NCBI GenBank assembly: GCA_012934845.2 | Contig: WNNJ02002938.1 | Coordinates: forward strand, 1 to 64,000 | Direction of reading: 5' to 3' | DNA: 64,000 nt | Source of the DNA: Pomphorhynchus laevis | Taxonomy: Eukaryota; Acanthocephala; Palaeacanthocephala; Echinorhynchida; Pomphorhynchidae | Shown here: piece by piece, positions 60,550 through 64,000 of the stretch | How positions within the stretch are numbered: the first letter of the stretch is position 1 | Layout: each line of letters starts with the position of its first letter | Made by a program: the position numbers and the translations under genes | The notes under the pieces: model-generated | The model's database searches: none | What the model was told of the DNA's origin: nothing | What the model saw: only the letters and a program-made list of their open reading frames with translations

Positions 60550-61010
60550 TAACAAATAATCAACACCGCTGTTCAAGTGCTCTTTCGTCTCCGTCGCTTC
60601 GACCACACATCCACATATTTTGCCCAACTCTCCTGGCCCACCATCCACATTCGCATCAAACTCCGCCTTCTTCTCGTTACCTTTCGTCTCATCGCTGTCG
60701 GCTTCCCATCGTTCATCAACCTTCCTTTCTTAGACGATACTCGCCCCACCTCGCTATCGCTTCGTTCATGTCATACCTTCTTACTCCACGTTCCTAATTA
60801 CTCCAACAAATACGGTCTCCGATCCTTCCTAGTCGCCGCCTCACTCGCCTGGAATCAACTCCTTCTCGACGTCCGCCGCGCCCCCTCCTTTATCACATTC
60901 AAACACCTCCTTCGTTCACACCTTCTCGACACCTGATTCACAGTCTTGTTTTCTTGTGGCCATGTAAGCGTGCGCTGGCACGCATTTGCCACGTTAAAAT
61001 AAATCATTTT
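60550..61010 (+). mobile_element. Older CR1-group LINE, right fragment
   Basis: Resumes the older element at NTAVQVLFRLRRFDHTSTYF and runs open to SHLLDT (stop at about 60936). The 3' UTR hairpin GCGTGC-GCTG-GCACGC lies at 60968-60983, and the tail TTGCCACGTTAAAATAAAT follows. Together with 55683-56005 it is one element split by copy 3. Confidence 0.8.
60968..60983 (+). other. CR1-group LINE 3' UTR hairpin (older subfamily)
   Basis: GCGTGC-GCTG-GCACGC; the stem is kept although the inner pair is G-C rather than A-T as in copy 3. Confidence 0.65.
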
Positions 61011-61147
61011 TTATATCCATCATTGAGTATTAATCCTGAATCACTGTATTTGTCTCCAAGTATAAGTACTGAACGACATTTAACGTCAAGTTAAATGCAT
61101 TAAGCTACATATAAACAAACTATAAGTAAAGTTTATAGTCAAACAAT

Positions 61148-61384
61148 CTAGAATTCATTCAATACACCGGGTAGGATATTTTCTAAATCTCGGGCAAGTT
61201 TATTATCGATAGATTTTGATCTGTTAGATGCAGCATGCACTGATCGTTCTATCAAATCACTGACGATCAGCTTCAGTAACTCGTTATATATGTCTATCAC
61301 TTCATTGCCTAGCTTCACTTTAGAGATAGAAATTTTATCCATTTGATGTTCCATTAGTTTAGAAAAAAATTCTCTTCTTAACAT
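61148..61384 (-). CDS. CENPX: CENP-X (MHF2)-like histone-fold protein, single exon
   Basis: CENP-X pairs with CENP-S. The pair acts at the kinetochore (with CENP-T/W) and as the FANCM partner MHF in DNA repair, in the nucleus. The 78-residue protein (human 81) runs from MLRREFFSKLM to ILPGVLNEF. It fits the family: F.x..L.. at the start, KVKLGNEVIDIYNELLKLIV (human KVSGDALQLMVELLKVFVVE), ERSVHAASN (human VRGVRQAQA), LARDLENILPGVLNEF (human VDVDQLEKVLPQLLLDF). It has ATG at 61382-61384, TAG at 61148-61150, and no intron. It lies 140 bases from LINE debris on one side and about 20 bases from another LINE scrap on the other. It could be an intronless retrocopy; no poly(A) remnant was seen. Confidence 0.75.
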   Translation of the reverse strand: MLRREFFSKLMEHQMDKISISKVKLGNEVIDIYNELLKLIVSDLIERSVHAASNRSKSIDNKLARDLENILPGVLNEF

Positions 61385-61404
61385 AATCTAAATATATATA
61401 GATT

Positions 61405-61690
61405 CTAAAAGAAAAAAGAAAAATTCAGAGGACGAGCACAAATGTGGCTCATAAAAAAACAACGGGTAAGAATTATATATTGAGAGGGGTACCATTGTAA
61501 TGATTTGACAATCAAAATATGATTTGTTCTATATATACGCTCTAAAACTGTACAATTTGGACACCGAATCGTAGGTAAGTGGAACAGATTAAGTGAAGAA
61601 ATTGTCAACTCAAGATCGGTTTCAGCATTCAAACATGAACTTTTTTGACTTTTGTTTGCGAGTCTTTCTTGTTTCTTTACTTTTTCTTTT
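61405..61690 (+). mobile_element. LINE C-terminal scrap
   Basis: Plus strand near 61560-61650 reads HRIVGKWNRLSEEIVNSRSV then SAFKHELF and a stop, the VxxxWNxLPxEVVxAxSVxxFK ending of CR1/Rex-like LINEs. The upstream part is decayed. Confidence 0.55.
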
Positions 61691-61899
61691 TTTAACAGTG
61701 CAACTATGAGCTTTGCTCGTCTGTTTGTCGAAATAATAATATAAAACCGTCAAGTATAACATTAAATTACTAGTAAAGTAAATGAAAATAAACAAGATCT
61801 GTAAACCAAAAAAGTAAAATTCAATATTTCGATATTTACTTCAATCATCGTAAGTAATTTCCTTCATTTAATGAAGGAAAATGTAATTTTAATATAAGG
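61691..61899. other. Non-coding
   Basis: AT-rich, nothing recognised. Confidence 0.4.
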
Positions 61900-62095
61900 C
61901 ACGTATAGCCATCCTACGAAAATTATCAGCGTTTAATCTGGTCTTAAGAGCTTAATCATGATGATTCCCAGATCTTTGTGATTGGATACCTCACTTAGAT
62001 CGGATCCACCAATATTATTCTTATAGGGAATATTGCTCTTGCAAATTCTCATCATCACACATCTATTAGCATTGAGCACAAGACCAGTTGAACGA
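61900..62095 (-). mobile_element. LINE RT thumb scrap
   Basis: Minus strand reads LVLNANRCVMMRICKSNIPY then NNIGGSDLSEVSNHKDLGII, the RT region after the YADD box. The relative at 19.2-19.3 kb reads MSLNRSQCPCMRL...VSEQKDLGV. Confidence 0.55.
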
Positions 62096-62402
62096 CACTA
62101 GCTATCTAGAAGCTACAAATCTAGAAGGGTAACCTACCAATTCGTGAACCATTGCCTAAATGGATAAAAGATCATGTTAGACAAGCCCAAGTCTCACAGA
62201 AATTAAATATAGCATCGTTAAACTCATATTATACGAGTAGCCTTTGAAACATTGAGCAAAAGACCAGTTGAACGACACTAGCTATCTAGAAGCTACAAAT
62301 CTAGAAGGGTAACATTTCAATTCGTGAACCATTGCCTAAATGGATAAAAGGTCAAGTTAGACAAGCCCAAGTCTCACAGAAATTAAATATAGCGTCGTTA
62401 AG
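62067..62402 (+). repeat. Tandem duplication of about 178 bp
   Basis: The segment beginning CATTGAGCACAAGACCAG (62067) recurs from 62245 with few differences (ACTAGCTATCTAGAAGCTAC, ATTGCCTAAATGGATAAAAG, TTAAATATAGC). Confidence 0.8.
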
Positions 62403-62930
62403 TGGCAAATTTTTATTGATGGATAATAAATAATATACTTTGTATTAGAATAAGATACTAGATAGTTTTATCAGAGGAAATACATCATTAGCATGTATTA
62501 CAAACATATATTCATATTCTACATTATCATGTAGAATATGAATTTGTTCATAACTGTTTTAAAAATAAATCTAAATACATGAAGTGCCAATCATGTATTT
62601 GGCACCGCTGCTATGTTGGGTAGAGGAGTTAGGGGCCGAAAGCTGATAGTAAATTAAATGGTAATTTTTTATGGATGGATGATAAATATACTTTGTATTA
62701 GAATAAGATACTATATAGTTTTATCAGAGGAAATACATCATTAGCATGTATTTGGCCCCGCTGCTATGTTGGGTAGAGGAGTTAGGGGCCGAAACCTGAT
62801 AGCATAGCAGTTCCTCCTGATGACCTCTAATTCTTATTATGATACAACGTCTGTTATTTATTAGTCAATTCATAAAAATGACGTTTATTTTAAATTTCAA
62901 TTTTTCATTTTAACTTGATTTAAATTATAG
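62403..62930 (+). repeat. Second tandem duplication and retroelement-like 3' tail, copy 2
   Basis: TACTTTGTATTAGAATAAGA and TATCAGAGGAAATACATCAT occur at about 62435 and 62690. GGTAGAGGAGTTAGGGGCCG occurs at about 62618 and 62774. The last part (62780-62920) matches the tail at 51585-51700. Confidence 0.7.
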
Positions 62931-64000
62931 AGAATCTAAAAACAATTATTAATTTTATTATTTTATTATTAAATTTTGATTTAGCATTATGTTTTGTTTA
63001 TTTTATCATTATATTAAATACGTCGTTATACTAATTAAAATGTATATCATTGGCTGAAGTTATCGGTAACAGCATGCACGTGAAGCCATTCAAATTGAGA
63101 GTGCCATCAGGCGCGGTCATAAAAGAATCCGATAAAGTTTCAGTAATAATGTGTTCACCTTATAAGACACCACTAGCCGTTTGAAGTGCTTATTTGTAAA
63201 GGCAAAGTCCGATTCCTTCTAACATATGACCAAAATCGTTTTGGATGCTCTAATATTAATGACGCGATCTCCTTCTCAAAAACCTGTTGTTTTTTTTGCA
63301 TTCCATTCTATTGCAAAGATTGCGAGCATAATTATAATGAACTTTGATATTAGAGTCATATTTGGACTAAGGTCATAGTTTATTACGAGATTTTTTACTG
63401 TTAGCAGCTCCCAGCAAGCCAAGTCGAGCGAGTGGATTAAGCTATTTCGTGGCGTAAGGGAGCAAAATATCAGATATTTGCAGTCGCTTAGGGTTTAACG
63501 ACCGAAATTAATAAATTTAATAAAACTTGAGATTTTTATATATTTAAGACATTTAATATTAAAATTCATAATAACAACCAAATTTGAACAATTAGAAATA
63601 TTTAAACAACTTTTAGTAATTTTCTGTTAAAAATGTGCACTAAACAACTATATCATAACAATCCGGTTAAACGCAAACCAAGAAGTTATGGTGATAAAAG
63701 GAATAAGAAAAATAGAGTTAAAAATATTAATAAAGATATGTATATAAATAAACAATTAGAAATATTAAAACAACTTTTAAGTGATAATAAGCTAAAAGAT
63801 CTTTATGTAAATATAAGAATTTTTTCTAAAGATCATATGTTCAATAAATCAATTATTAATTGAAAACTATGATAGGCTAAGTTGTATAGACAGTTATTGT
63901 AATACAAAATACTATAATCGTACAATAAATGTAAATAATAACAATAGAAAATATACATTAACCATAAACTTCATAAATAAATGGATAGATAACATAAATA
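62931..64000 (+). other. Unassigned, with a small lysine/asparagine-rich ORF
   Basis: 63633-63863 is an ATG-to-stop frame of 76 codons (MCTKQLYHNNPVKRKPRSYG...; NKQLEILKQLLSDNKLKDL). AT-rich composition alone can give such a frame and no family is recognised. The rest shows no gene. Confidence 0.2.

Noticed and set aside
1-64000. LTR retroelements, Polintons or other capsid- or envelope-bearing elements
   Set aside because: No long terminal direct repeats with a polyprotein, integrase, capsid or envelope text were seen; the gag-like CCHC protein belongs to a LINE.

Overview
The window is strongly AT-rich animal nuclear DNA from an invertebrate. Spliced genes are scattered among LINEs, Penelope-like elements (PLEs), satellites and foldback repeats. 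Introns are either tiny (46 to 71 nt) or many kilobases long and filled with mobile DNA. The LINE set (an I/Jockey-group element with a CCHC-knuckle ORF1, an RTE, CR1-group copies) together with GIY-YIG PLEs points to an invertebrate, perhaps an arthropod; I cannot name the species.

Host genes, all on the minus strand: (1) an anoctamin-10 (TMEM16K)-like gene with its N-terminal exon at 13082, ten or eleven exons readable down to 1087, and a 3' end beyond the left edge; (2) a complete six-exon mitochondrial thiamine pyrophosphate carrier (SLC25A19-like), 42722 to 17915, whose exons join in phase into a 310-residue protein and whose first intron is about 14 kb; (3) a short single-exon histone-fold protein resembling CENP-X/MHF2 at 61148-61384. 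A decayed ankyrin-repeat gene lies on the plus strand at about 6.2-7.4 kb, inside an anoctamin intron.

Layout: 1-13 kb anoctamin exons with a PLE, an ankyrin relic and dispersed repeats; 13-15 kb unassigned; 15.2-17.3 kb a satellite with a roughly 100-103 bp period; 17.9-42.7 kb the carrier gene. The carrier introns hold a LINE relic, a 1.48 kb element with 358 bp terminal inverted repeats, a 354 bp tandem array, hammerhead-ribozyme repeats (26.6-30 kb), a CR1-group LINE (30.3-32.95 kb), PLE pieces (32.95-34.5, 38.35-41.8 kb) and two I/Jockey-group LINEs with target-site duplications. From 44.5 kb on there are a second CR1-group copy (44.5-49.2 kb), a large palindrome (49.4-50.3 kb), retroelement relics, a nearly full-length RTE (52.0-55.3 kb), and a third CR1-group copy (56.0-60.5 kb) inserted in an older relative. 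CENP-X and further LINE debris follow.

The most interesting system is the 455-460 bp repeat family at 26.6-30 kb. Three of four copies carry an intact-looking type I hammerhead core with a self-complementary, loop-less stem III, the form known from PLEs and animal retrozymes. It sits among several PLEs that could have supplied reverse transcriptase.
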